A stretch of DNA of 64,000 nucleotides from Acidobacteriota bacterium (GTDB taxonomy: Bacteria > Acidobacteriota > Polarisedimenticolia > J045): contig JAGOJY010000017.1 in assembly GCA_017994815.1 (NCBI GenBank), positions 23,384 to 87,383 on the forward strand, in the 5' to 3' direction. A program made the translations under genes and the position numbers. This document shows positions 35,978 through 43,811 of the stretch, piece after piece. How positions within the stretch are numbered: position 1 is the stretch's first letter; each line of letters begins with the position of its first letter. The notes under the pieces were generated by a model. The model searched no databases and was not told the DNA's origin. It saw only the letters and a program-made list of their open reading frames with translations.

Positions 35978-37675
35978 GTGGACCTCGAGAACGCGCGCGT
36001 CGCGCGCATGCTGCGCGACTATGCCGACCTGCTCGAAGCGCAGGGCACCGACGCCTACCGCGTGCGCGCCTACCGCGCCGCCGCGCACACCGTCGAGCGC
36101 GTCGTGGAGTCGCTCCCGGAGCTGGTCCGGCGCGACCCCGCCGGGCTGACGCGCCTTCCCGGGATCGGCAAGTCGATCGCGGCGCGCATCGCCGAGTACA
36201 TCGAGACCGGCTCCGTGGCGCGGCTGGAGGAGCTGCGCCGCAGCGCGCCGCCGCCGCTCCCCGCCCTGCGCGTGCCCGGCCTCGGCCCGCAGCGGGCGCG
36301 CGCGCTCGTGCAGGCGCTCGGCGTCTCGTCGCTGGAGGAGCTGCGGAGCGCCGCGCGCGCGGGCCGCGTGCGCGCCGTCCCGGGCTTCGGCGCGAAGACC
36401 GAGGAGCGGCTGCTGCGCGAGCTGGACGAACTCGGAAACGCCGCGCCGGTCGTGCCGCGCTACGTGGCGCTGGAGGCGGCCGAGCCGCTTCTGGCCGTCG
36501 CGCGCGCGCTCCCCGGCGTCGTCGCGGCCGAGATCGCCGGTGATCTGCGGCGCCGCCGCGACGTCGCCGAGCGGGTCGATCTCGCGCTCGCCGCGCGCGA
36601 TCCCGCGCGCACGCTCGACACGATGGCGCGCCACCCCGAGATCGCGGAGCTTGGCCAGCGCGACGGCGAGCGCTTCGACGCACGCTTGCGCGGAGGACTG
36701 CCGCTGCGGGTCGTCGCCTCGCGCCCGGGGCAGTTCGGCGTCGCGCTGCACGCGGCGACCGGATCCGAGGCGCACGTGCAGGCGCTCCGCGCGCTGGCGG
36801 CGACGCGAGGCGTCGACCTCGCGCGCGTCCGCGCCGCCGACGAGGAGGAGCTGTTCTCGCGCCTCGCGCTGCCGTGGATTCCGCCCGAGCTGCGCGAGGG
36901 GCGTGGCGAGATCGCGGCGGCGCGGGCCGGGACCTTGCCGCGGCTGATCACGCGCGAGGACCTGCGCGGCGATCTCCAGATGCACACCACGGCGACGGAC
37001 GGCCGCGACACGCTGGAAGCGATGGCGCGCGCCGCGCAGGCCCGCGGCTACGAGTACATCGCGATCACCGAGCACACGCCGGCCGTGCGCGTGGTCCGCG
37101 GCCTCGACGCCGAGGGCTTCCGCCGGCAGTGGCGCGAGATCGACGCGCTGAACCGGCGCCTTGCGGGAGTCCGCGTCCTCAAGAGCGTCGAGGTCGACAT
37201 CCTCGGCGACGGCGCGCTCGACCTGGACGACCAAACGCTGCGCGGGTTCGACCTCGTGCTGGCCTCGATCCACTCGAAGTTCGACCTGCCCGAAAAAGAG
37301 CAGACCCGCCGCGTCCTGCGCGCGCTGCGCCACCCCAGCGTGGACGTCTTTGCCCACCCCGAGGGCCGGCGGATCGGCCACCGCCGCGGGGCGCGGTTCG
37401 ACTGGGAAGCCGTCATCGCCGCCGCGGCCGGGCTGGGCAAGGCGATCGAGATCAACGCCAGCCCCGACCGCCTCGACGCGACCGCGGAGGTCGCACGGGA
37501 CGCGATCGGCAAGGGAGTGCTGCTGACGATCTCCACCGACGCGCACAGCACGTCCGAGCTGGACCTCGTCGGCTGGGGCGTGGACCAGGCCCGCCGCGCC
37601 TGGGCCGAGCCGCGCCACGTCCTCAACGCCCTCGCGCTTGCGGACCTCCTCGCGCGATTGCCAAGACGACATTGA
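35978..37675 (+). CDS. PolX-type protein with PHP domain and degenerate polymerase site
   Basis: A 565-residue protein with the PolX layout: an N-terminal helix-hairpin-helix domain (LPGIGKSIAARI near 60, VPGLGPQRARAL near 99), a nucleotidyltransferase palm, and a C-terminal PHP phosphoesterase domain from about 325. In the palm the usual GS-x-RR and DxD motifs read AGDLRRR...ERVDLAL, so the serine is Asp189 and the first catalytic Asp is Arg199, with only Asp201 kept. The third Asp is Pro242. Polymerase activity is therefore unlikely. The PHP domain starts DLQMHTT, with Gln334 at the first His position, and has ITEH. Nuclease activity of the PHP domain may remain. Start is GTG. Confidence 0.83.
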   Translation: MDLENARVARMLRDYADLLEAQGTDAYRVRAYRAAAHTVERVVESLPELVRRDPAGLTRLPGIGKSIAARIAEYIETGSVARLEELRRSAPPPLPALRVPGLGPQRARALVQALGVSSLEELRSAARAGRVRAVPGFGAKTEERLLRELDELGNAAPVVPRYVALEAAEPLLAVARALPGVVAAEIAGDLRRRRDVAERVDLALAARDPARTLDTMARHPEIAELGQRDGERFDARLRGGLPLRVVASRPGQFGVALHAATGSEAHVQALRALAATRGVDLARVRAADEEELFSRLALPWIPPELREGRGEIAAARAGTLPRLITREDLRGDLQMHTTATDGRDTLEAMARAAQARGYEYIAITEHTPAVRVVRGLDAEGFRRQWREIDALNRRLAGVRVLKSVEVDILGDGALDLDDQTLRGFDLVLASIHSKFDLPEKEQTRRVLRALRHPSVDVFAHPEGRRIGHRRGARFDWEAVIAAAAGLGKAIEINASPDRLDATAEVARDAIGKGVLLTISTDAHSTSELDLVGWGVDQARRAWAEPRHVLNALALADLLARLPRRH

Positions 37676-37755
37676 CGGCACAGGCGATCGGTGCGCCGAT
37701 ACGTGCATCGCGCCTGATCAGGCGGTCGCACCTGTCGCCGTGGTATGAATCGCCG

Positions 37756-38280
37756 TCAGGCCGGGCCGCCGCGCAGGACGTTGAGGTGGTCGCGGTAGGC
37801 GAGGCGCGCGGCGATGAAGTCGCGGTGCTCGAGCCCCAGCTCGTCGGCGACGCGGCGGATCTCGTTGTCCTCCAGCGTCGAGATCCCGCCCTCGCTGGCG
37901 GACACGGCGAAGAGGCTCTCCAACAGCGCGACCTTCTGCTCCGGCGTCGCGCCGCGCGCGAACTCGCGCGTGACGAGAAAGTTCTCGGTCCCGCCGAAGA
38001 GCACGTTCTGCGATTTCGCGATCTGCACGACGAGCACCGCCTGCTCCTCGGGCAGGCCCAGCTTCTCGCGGACGATCCGCTCCATCTGGGCCGACTCCTC
38101 GGGCGTGATCCGGCTGTCGGCATTCGCGACGCGCCCGAGGATGTAGGCGAACGCCGCGATCGACCGCGCCCGCTCCGGTTCCAGCCGGTCCAGCGCCGCG
38201 ACGATGCGGCGCACCGCCGCCGTGTCCTGCTCGTCGTGACCCGGATCGGCCGCGCGCCCGAACAGCTTCCAGATCGACAT
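37756..38280 (-). CDS. TerB-like protein
   Basis: A 174-residue helical protein resembling TerB (tellurite resistance/DUF533-like). Recognisable elements are SIAAFAYILGRVANADSRITPEESAQMERIVREKLGL, VALLESLFAVSASEGGISTLEDNEIRRVADELGL and a short tail. The acidic AxxDGxIs-type repeats bind divalent metals in TerB. No other ter genes are present, so tellurite resistance cannot be inferred. ATG at 38280 is preferred over an in-frame TTG two codons upstream. It converges on the PolX gene. Confidence 0.75.
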   Translation of the reverse strand: MSIWKLFGRAADPGHDEQDTAAVRRIVAALDRLEPERARSIAAFAYILGRVANADSRITPEESAQMERIVREKLGLPEEQAVLVVQIAKSQNVLFGGTENFLVTREFARGATPEQKVALLESLFAVSASEGGISTLEDNEIRRVADELGLEHRDFIAARLAYRDHLNVLRGGPA

Positions 38281-38290
38281 GGTCAATGCC

Positions 38291-38668
38291 TCACAGTTCC
38301 GGCAGCGCGCCGGCCGCCTCGGCGCGGCGCAGCTGCTCCAACGTGTCGAAGGCGTGCCGCAGGTGCGGGATCACGATCGAACCCCCGACGACCAGCGCGA
38401 CGTTGAGCGCGTCGTGCAGCTCCGGATCGCCCAATCCCTGCCGGACGCAGGCGACGAGGTGGTAGTCGATGCAGTCGTTGCAGCGCAGGACGGCCGAGGC
38501 GACCAGCCCGAGCAGCTCCTTCGTGCGTCGGTCCAGCGCGCCGTCGGCGTAGGCCTGCGTGTCGAGGCTGAAGAAGCGCTTCAGCCCGAGGTGCCCCGCG
38601 CCGAGGATCTTCTCGTTCATCTGCCGCCGGTACGAGACGAACTGCTCGAGATCGAAGCGTTCGGCCAC
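38291..38668 (-). CDS. Carboxymuconolactone decarboxylase/AhpD-family protein
   Basis: A 125-residue protein of the CMD family. The CxxC redox motif, RCNDCIDYHLVAC, lies near residue 61, which is the AhpD-like thiol-disulfide signature rather than the decarboxylase one. It probably acts as a small peroxidase-linked or redox protein in the cytoplasm. The GTG at 38668 with GGGAGG five bases upstream is preferred to a GTG twelve codons earlier. It lies 10 bases upstream of terB. Confidence 0.83.
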   Translation of the reverse strand: MAERFDLEQFVSYRRQMNEKILGAGHLGLKRFFSLDTQAYADGALDRRTKELLGLVASAVLRCNDCIDYHLVACVRQGLGDPELHDALNVALVVGGSIVIPHLRHAFDTLEQLRRAEAAGALPEL

Positions 38669-38679
38669 CGTCGCCTCCC

Positions 38680-38718
38680 AAAACGAAACGCGCCGCGACG
38701 GCACCCGCCGCGGCGCGT
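38680..38718 (-). terminator. Intrinsic terminator after the CsgG-like gene
   Basis: On the minus strand a perfect ten-base stem (38718-38709 with 38697-38688, ACGCGCCGCG/CGCGGCGCGT) with an 11-base loop is followed by TTCGTTTT. It begins 20 bases after the csgG-like stop and is just before the AhpD-like start, so it separates the two genes. Confidence 0.75.
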
Positions 38719-38737
38719 CATTCTCTCCCTCGGGGCG

Positions 38738-39670
38738 CTACTTCGCGAGGTCGAACAGCGGCGACGGCACCCAGCCCTCGTTCCCCAGCTCGTCGGAGAC
38801 CTTCCACCAGATCCCCTTCTTCTCGCCGGTCGGGTAGAGCATCATCCCCGGCTCCAACTCGCGCACCACCTCCGACTTGTTGTTCGCCTCGGTGTACATC
38901 GTGCCGGCCTTCGCCATGACGACGGACTGCATCACGTTGTCTTCCTTGGCGTCCGGCATGTTCTGCTTGACCTCCTCGACCAGCTTCACGTACGCCTCGA
39001 GGTAGGCCATCGTCACCACCTGCCCGATCTCGGTGTTGGCGTAGCTGCTCGCGCCGCCGGCCGCGAACCCGCCGCCGCCGAACAACCCGCCCCCGCCGCT
39101 CCAGCCGAGGTCGGTCTTCTTGGCGTGACCCTGGGTCATCGCGACCTGCTCGGTCGAGCGGATGTCGGTCAGCGTCAGCACCACGTCCGCGGTCTTGCTC
39201 TTCAGGCTGACCCCGCCGACCGCCGCGCCGAACTTGCCGCCGACCAGCCCGCCGAGCACGCCGCCGATGTTCTTGCCGCCCGAATTCGCGTTGCGGTTGA
39301 CGATGTCCGGGACGAGGACGTAGTCGGCGGCCTTCATCTGGCCCTTGCCGATGTTCGAGCCGACCCGCATCTCGCCGCCCGAGGCCAGCTCGCGCTCCTG
39401 CTGCGCCGACGCGAGGCCTTTGCCGCGATCGACGAGGGTGAAGCACTTCGACTCGTTGACGAAGATCTTGAGCAGCGCCTCCGGCGACTCGAGGTTGTAC
39501 GCGACCCACCACTTCTCCTCGGGCTCGTGGACCGCGAGCGCGCCGATCTTCTTCTCGCAGACCGGGATCTGCGGCGCAGCTTCCTTGGCCGCGACCGCGG
39601 TGGCGGTCCAGCCCGCCCCGACGAGCAGGGCGCCGATCACCAGGTGTGTTTTCTTGCTGGCAGGGAACAT
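38738..39670 (-). CDS. CsgG-family exported protein with SH3 domain
   Basis: A 310-residue exported protein with a signal peptide (THLVIGALLVGAGWTATAVAA). The region from about 40 to 235 resembles the CsgG/curli-assembly fold: RIGxLxV-like start, VDRGKGLASAQQERELA, AADYVLVPDIVNR, TADVVLTLTDIRST and a Gly-rich stretch before YANTEIGQVVTMAYLEA. The C-terminal ~65 residues, from AKAGTMYTEANNKSEVVRELEPG, are a bacterial SH3 domain. It lacks a lipobox, unlike true CsgG. GGGGAGG lies upstream of the ATG. The role is unknown; CsgG-like proteins often sit at the outer membrane. Confidence 0.75.
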   Translation of the reverse strand: MFPASKKTHLVIGALLVGAGWTATAVAAKEAAPQIPVCEKKIGALAVHEPEEKWWVAYNLESPEALLKIFVNESKCFTLVDRGKGLASAQQERELASGGEMRVGSNIGKGQMKAADYVLVPDIVNRNANSGGKNIGGVLGGLVGGKFGAAVGGVSLKSKTADVVLTLTDIRSTEQVAMTQGHAKKTDLGWSGGGGLFGGGGFAAGGASSYANTEIGQVVTMAYLEAYVKLVEEVKQNMPDAKEDNVMQSVVMAKAGTMYTEANNKSEVVRELEPGMMLYPTGEKKGIWWKVSDELGNEGWVPSPLFDLAK

Positions 39671-39780
39671 CGTTCTCGACCTCCCCGGGAAGTCCCGGTC
39701 TCCAGGATGGCTCACGCTCGATCACCCCGGACCCACACGGTCCGGCGACCCCGCGAACGCGGCACAGGATACCCCCGACT

Positions 39781-39801
39781 CCGCGGCCGCGCCGCGGTTT
39801 T
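39781..39801 (+). terminator. Terminator-like hairpin in the msrC leader region
   Basis: CCGCGGC (39781-39787) pairs with GCCGCGG (39791-39797) around CGC and is followed by TTTT. It lies on the plus strand in the divergent gap, 117 bases before msrC, with no upstream plus-strand gene. Compare the hairpin at 19105-19145. Confidence 0.45.
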
Positions 39802-39917
39802 CGCCGGCGTTGATGCAATGGTTAGACAGCCCCGCCACCGCCGGCCGCCACCGCCGCACAGCGTTGCGCACCGCCATCCCGCGTTGGAAACTGCCGCCCT
39901 TCCCGGAGGACCAGCAA

Positions 39918-40412
39918 ATGAGCGACCGAACACGCGGCACGCTCACGGAGCCGTCCGCGGACCGCGCGGCACGCTACGAGCGCATCGCCTCGCAGCTCGA
40001 GGACCTGTTCCGCAAGACGACCGATCGCGAGGCGCGCATGGCCACCGCCGCGGCGGTCCTGCACCACAAGATGCCGCACTTCTTCTGGACCGGGTTCTAC
40101 CGGCTCGTCGGCGAGGACCTCGTCGTCGGTCCGTACCAGGGTCCTCTGGCCTGTGCCGTGCTCCCGCGCCGCACCGGCGTGTGCTGGGCCGCGCTGGCGG
40201 AGGGGCGCACGATCGTCGTCCCTGACGTCCACACGTTCCCGGGGCACGTCGCCTGCGACTCGCGCTCGCGCAGCGAGGTCGCGCTGCCGGTCCCGGTCCC
40301 GGGCGGCGCCCCGGCCGGTGTCCTCGACGTGGACAGCGACAAACCCGCGGCGTTCACCGAGGCCGACGCGCGCGGGCTGGAAGCGGTCGCGGCGCTGATT
40401 TACCAGCCGTAA
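39918..40412 (+). CDS. msrC: Free methionine-(R)-sulfoxide reductase (GAF domain)
   Basis: A 164-residue GAF-domain enzyme that reduces free Met-R-sulfoxide. The three redox cysteines of the family are present in ACAVLPRRTGVCWAALAEGRTIVV and HVACDSRSRSEVALPV, with the spacing C-x9-C-x23-C as in E. coli fRMsr (Cys84/94/118). The N-terminal FFWTGFYRL and the LDVDSD motif near the end also match. GGAGG precedes the ATG. It starts divergently from the CsgG-like gene. Confidence 0.9.
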   Translation: MSDRTRGTLTEPSADRAARYERIASQLEDLFRKTTDREARMATAAAVLHHKMPHFFWTGFYRLVGEDLVVGPYQGPLACAVLPRRTGVCWAALAEGRTIVVPDVHTFPGHVACDSRSRSEVALPVPVPGGAPAGVLDVDSDKPAAFTEADARGLEAVAALIYQP

Positions 40413-40425
40413 GTCCGCGACCGCG

Positions 40426-40454
40426 TTGCCGGTGTTTTCGCGGCGTGGGATATT
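40426..40454 (+). promoter_or_regulatory. Possible promoter for phhA
   Basis: TTGCCG (40426-40431) and GATATT (40449-40454) are 17 bases apart, each four of six matches to the sigma-70 boxes. They lie 20 bases before the phhA start, which would leave a very short leader. Confidence 0.3.
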
Positions 40455-40474
40455 CCCGTCGCGAGGACCCGCCC

Positions 40475-41296
40475 ATGCGCACGAGCATCGTCGAACTGGA
40501 CGCCGACCACCCCGGATTCAACGATCAGGAATACCGCCGCCGCCGCGACGAGATCGCGCTGCTCGCGATGCGCCACCGCCCGGGCGACCCGCCGGCCCGC
40601 GTCGAGTACACCGAGCGCGAGGCCGCGACCTGGGGCACGGTGTTCCGCGAGTTGACCAAGCTCTACCCGACGCACGCCTGCCGCGAGTACAACCAGGTCT
40701 TCCACGAACTGGGATACACGGCGGACAAGGTCCCGCAGCACGCCGACATCGACCGGTTCCTGCAGCGCAAGACCGGGTTCAGGATCCAGCCCGTCGCCGG
40801 GCTGGTCAGCTCGCGCGATTTCCTCGGATCGCTGGCCCGGCGGGCGTTCCCGGCGACGCAGTACATCCGCCACCACAGCGTGCCGCACTACACCCCCGAG
40901 CCGGACGTGGTCCACGAGATGCTCGGGCACGTGCCGATGCTGGCCGACCAGGCGTTCGCCGACCTGACGCAGAAGTTCGGCCAGGCCTCGCTCAACGCGA
41001 CCGACGCCCAGATCGACGAGCTGAGCCGCCTGTACTGGTACACCGTCGAGTTCGGGCTGGTGCGGCAGGACGGCGAGCTGCGGGCCTACGGCGCGGGGCT
41101 GCTCTCCAGCTTCGGCGAGCTGTCGCGCTCGCTCAGCGGCGAGGTCGAGGTGCGCAAGTTCGACCCGCAGGTGATCCGGTCGATCGTCTACCCGATCACC
41201 ACCTACCAGCCGTTCCTGTTCGAGGTCCCCTCGGTCCGCCACGCCTTCGAGCGGATGGACGAGTTCGTGCGGACCGAGTTCGGCCCGCGCCAATAA
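40475..41296 (+). CDS. phhA: Phenylalanine 4-monooxygenase
   Basis: A 273-residue pterin-dependent, non-haem iron hydroxylase that turns phenylalanine into tyrosine. The iron ligands are the two His of VHEMLGHVPMLAD near 148 and the Glu of WYTVEFGLV near 190. GFRIQPVAGLVSSRDFLGSLA and RHHSVPHYTPEPD are typical of bacterial PhhA. A GTG-free ATG at 40475 gives the family start; an ATG ten codons upstream is possible. No pterin dehydratase gene is adjacent. It is followed by hppD and hmgA on the same strand. Confidence 0.95.
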   Translation: MRTSIVELDADHPGFNDQEYRRRRDEIALLAMRHRPGDPPARVEYTEREAATWGTVFRELTKLYPTHACREYNQVFHELGYTADKVPQHADIDRFLQRKTGFRIQPVAGLVSSRDFLGSLARRAFPATQYIRHHSVPHYTPEPDVVHEMLGHVPMLADQAFADLTQKFGQASLNATDAQIDELSRLYWYTVEFGLVRQDGELRAYGAGLLSSFGELSRSLSGEVEVRKFDPQVIRSIVYPITTYQPFLFEVPSVRHAFERMDEFVRTEFGPRQ

Positions 41297-41313
41297 TCGA
41301 TTTGTTATTCGAC

Positions 41314-41337
41314 GGGTCCGCGCCTTTCGCGCGGCCC
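41314..41337 (+). terminator. Hairpin after phhA
   Basis: GGG-T-CCGCGC (41314-41323) pairs with GCGCGGCCC (41329-41337), a nine-pair stem with one bulged base and a CTTTC loop. It lies 18 bases after the phhA stop and has no T-run. A TAATAT (41350-41355) just beyond it could be the -10 box of a separate hppD promoter. Confidence 0.4.
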
Positions 41338-41382
41338 ACGGCCGTTCGCTAATATCTGGTTTCTACCCCCACAGGAGGACGC

Positions 41383-42570
41383 ATGTCGGCTGCCCCCGAG
41401 CGCCCGCGAAACCTCGGCATCACCGGCTGGGACCACTACGAGTGCATCGTCTCCGACCTCGGGCGCAGCCGCGGCTTCTACGCCTCCGCGATGGACGTCC
41501 CCGAGGTCGCCCGGCTGGACGAGATCGAGGCGGCGCGGCGCGGCGAGGACGCGGTGCTGTTCCGCGCCGGCAAGGCGACCTTCGCCTCGATCACGCCGCG
41601 CGCGCGCGGCTCGCGCGCCGACCGCTGGCTCAAGCGCCACCCGGACGGCGTGGCCGTGCTCGGCTTCCGCGTGCGCGACCTCGACCACGCGCGCCGGGTG
41701 CTCGGCGAGCGCAGCGCGACCTTCGCCACCGACGTTTTGACCACGACCGACCACACCGGCCGGCCGTACCGCTGGTTCGACGTGGCCACGCCGTTGGGCG
41801 ACGTGCGCTTCCGCTTCGTCGAGCGTTCCAACGAGGCCCTGCCGCCGGGCTTCACCCCCACCGCGGGCAGCGAAGTCCGCAACCGCCACGAGTTCCAGGT
41901 CATCGACCACGTCACGTCCAACTTCCTGACGATCAAGCCGCACGTGAGCTGGCTGCGCGACGTGCTGGGCTTCGAGGAGTTCTGGCGCGTCCACTTCCAC
42001 ACCGCCGACCTCAAAAAGGGCCAGACCGGCGGTTCCGGCCTGGCCTCGATCGTGATGTGGGACCCCGAGTCCGGGATCAAGATGGCCAACAACGAGCCGG
42101 TCACGCCGAACTACGAGGCGAGCCAGGTCTACACCTTCGTCGAGGCCAACCGCGGCCCCGGCGTGCAGCACGTGGCGTTCCACGTGCCGAACATCATCCC
42201 GACCGTCGAGGGACTGCGGCGCGGCGGGATCGAGTTCCTCGATACGCCGGCGACGTACTACGACATGCTGCCGCAACGCATGGCCCAGCAGCGCGTGGAG
42301 AAGATCCGCGAGCCGATCGACGACCTGAAGCGGCTCGGGATCCTCGTGGACGGCGACGAGGGCAAGTACCTGTTGCAGATCTTCATGGTCGAGGGCGGCG
42401 TCCTGTACCGCGACGAGCGCGCCGGCCCGTTCTTCTACGAGGTGATCCAGCGCTGCGGGGCCCGCACGTTCGGCGAGGGCAACTTCCGCGCACTGTTCGA
42501 GGCGATCGAGCGCGACCAGGAGCAGCGCGGCGTCGTCCAGCGCCAGTTCGAGGCCGGCGCCGGCTCGTAG
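41383..42570 (+). CDS. hppD: 4-hydroxyphenylpyruvate dioxygenase
   Basis: A 395-residue Fe(II) enzyme that converts 4-hydroxyphenylpyruvate to homogentisate. Two VOC domains are visible. Iron ligands are the His of IDHVTSN near 185, the His of GVQHVAFHV near 265 and the Glu of FFYEVIQRCGARTFGEGNFRALFEAIE near 350. ATG at 41383 has AGGAGG five bases upstream. The length fits the family. hmgA follows after 80 bases. Confidence 0.93.
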   Translation: MSAAPERPRNLGITGWDHYECIVSDLGRSRGFYASAMDVPEVARLDEIEAARRGEDAVLFRAGKATFASITPRARGSRADRWLKRHPDGVAVLGFRVRDLDHARRVLGERSATFATDVLTTTDHTGRPYRWFDVATPLGDVRFRFVERSNEALPPGFTPTAGSEVRNRHEFQVIDHVTSNFLTIKPHVSWLRDVLGFEEFWRVHFHTADLKKGQTGGSGLASIVMWDPESGIKMANNEPVTPNYEASQVYTFVEANRGPGVQHVAFHVPNIIPTVEGLRRGGIEFLDTPATYYDMLPQRMAQQRVEKIREPIDDLKRLGILVDGDEGKYLLQIFMVEGGVLYRDERAGPFFYEVIQRCGARTFGEGNFRALFEAIERDQEQRGVVQRQFEAGAGS

Positions 42571-42573
42571 GAC

Positions 42574-42637
42574 CCGCCGGAAGGCGGCCCGCGAGGTTTT
42601 GCACGATTCACGTGTCGGGGCCGCCGCCGGGCGGCCC
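42574..42637. repeat. Two GC hairpins between hppD and hmgA
   Basis: CCGCC-GGAA-GGCGG (42574-42587) is followed by TTTT at 42597, so it may terminate some hppD transcripts. GGGCCGCC (42618-42625) with GGCGGCCC (42630-42637) belongs to the GGCCGCC family of intergenic hairpins and lies 13 bases before the hmgA start. Confidence 0.5.
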
Positions 42638-42650
42638 GCGAGGATGCGCC

Positions 42651-43811
42651 ATGATCCACCGCCTGCAACTCGGCGAAGTGCCGCCGAAACCGCACACCGT
42701 CTTCAAGCCGGACGGCAAGCTCGCGTTCGAGCACTGCCTCACGCGGCAGGGCTTCGACGGCGCGTTCACCATCCTCTACCACCGCGAGCCGCCGCACTGG
42801 GTGACGAACGAGGAGGACCTCGGCCCGCACCCGGGCGACGCGCCGACCGCGTGGGACGGCCACCTGCGACGTTGCCACATGCAGACCGACCGCATCCCGC
42901 GCGGCGGCAGCCCGTTCCTCGACCGCAAGCTCCTGCTCGGCAACCACGAGATCGGCGTGTGGATGGTCCACCCCGACGCGGACGACAAGACGCTGGTCGA
43001 GAACGCCGACGGCGACGAACTCGTATTCGTGCACCACGGCTCGGGGCGCCTCGAGACGGCGCTCGGCGTGCTGCGCTTCGAGGAGCAGGACTACGTCTAC
43101 GTGCCGCGCGGGCTGCCGCACCGCTGGCGCCTCGACGGGCCGGCCACGATGCTCGTGATCGAGGGCCGCACGTACATCGACCTGCCGAAGCAGTTCCGCA
43201 ACCACGCCGGGCAGCTGACGATGGACGCCCCGTACACGCACCGCGACTTCCGCGCACCGGAGTGGCCGCAAGGCGGGCCGAAGTCGCTCGGCGCGCCGCG
43301 CCAGCTGATCGTCAAGCGCGGCGGTCGGCTGACCGGCTTCGCCCTCGCGCACGATCCGTTCGACATCGTCGGCTGGGACGGCCAGGTCTGGCCGTTCGCG
43401 TTCCCGATCCGCGCCTACCAGCCGAAGACCGGGCTGATCCACCTGCCGCCGACGACCCACATCACGTTCGCCGGCGGCGGGTTCGTGGTCTGCTCGTTCG
43501 TGCCGCGGATGGTGGACTACCACGAGCAAGCGATCCCCTGCCCGTACCCGCACTCGTCGGTGAGCTGCGACGAGATCCTGTACTACGTCGAGGGCAACTT
43601 CACCTCGCGCAAGGGCGTCGGTCCGGGCTCGATCTCGCTGCACCCGACCGGGCTGCCGCACGGGCCGCACCCGGGCACGTACGAGGCCTCGATCGGCACC
43701 AAGCGCACCGACGAACTGGCCGTGATGGTGGACACGTTCACGCCGCTCCTGCCGACCCGGCTGGCGCGCGACATCGAGGACAAGGGCTACAACCAGAGCT
43801 GGGTTCGCTGA
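42651..43811 (+). CDS. hmgA: Homogentisate 1,2-dioxygenase
   Basis: A 386-residue cupin-type Fe(II) dioxygenase that opens homogentisate to maleylacetoacetate. Visible elements are ELVFVHHGSGRLETALGVLRFEEQDYVYVPRGLPHRW near residues 125-160, NHAGQLTMDAPYTHRDFR near 185, and a C-terminal HPTGLPHGPHPGTYEASIG near 335 that supplies the iron ligands. Next steps (isomerase and fumarylacetoacetase) are not encoded in the window. The stop overlaps the acyl-CoA synthetase start (TGATG). This is a short, bacterial type of HGD. Confidence 0.9.
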   Translation: MIHRLQLGEVPPKPHTVFKPDGKLAFEHCLTRQGFDGAFTILYHREPPHWVTNEEDLGPHPGDAPTAWDGHLRRCHMQTDRIPRGGSPFLDRKLLLGNHEIGVWMVHPDADDKTLVENADGDELVFVHHGSGRLETALGVLRFEEQDYVYVPRGLPHRWRLDGPATMLVIEGRTYIDLPKQFRNHAGQLTMDAPYTHRDFRAPEWPQGGPKSLGAPRQLIVKRGGRLTGFALAHDPFDIVGWDGQVWPFAFPIRAYQPKTGLIHLPPTTHITFAGGGFVVCSFVPRMVDYHEQAIPCPYPHSSVSCDEILYYVEGNFTSRKGVGPGSISLHPTGLPHGPHPGTYEASIGTKRTDELAVMVDTFTPLLPTRLARDIEDKGYNQSWVR

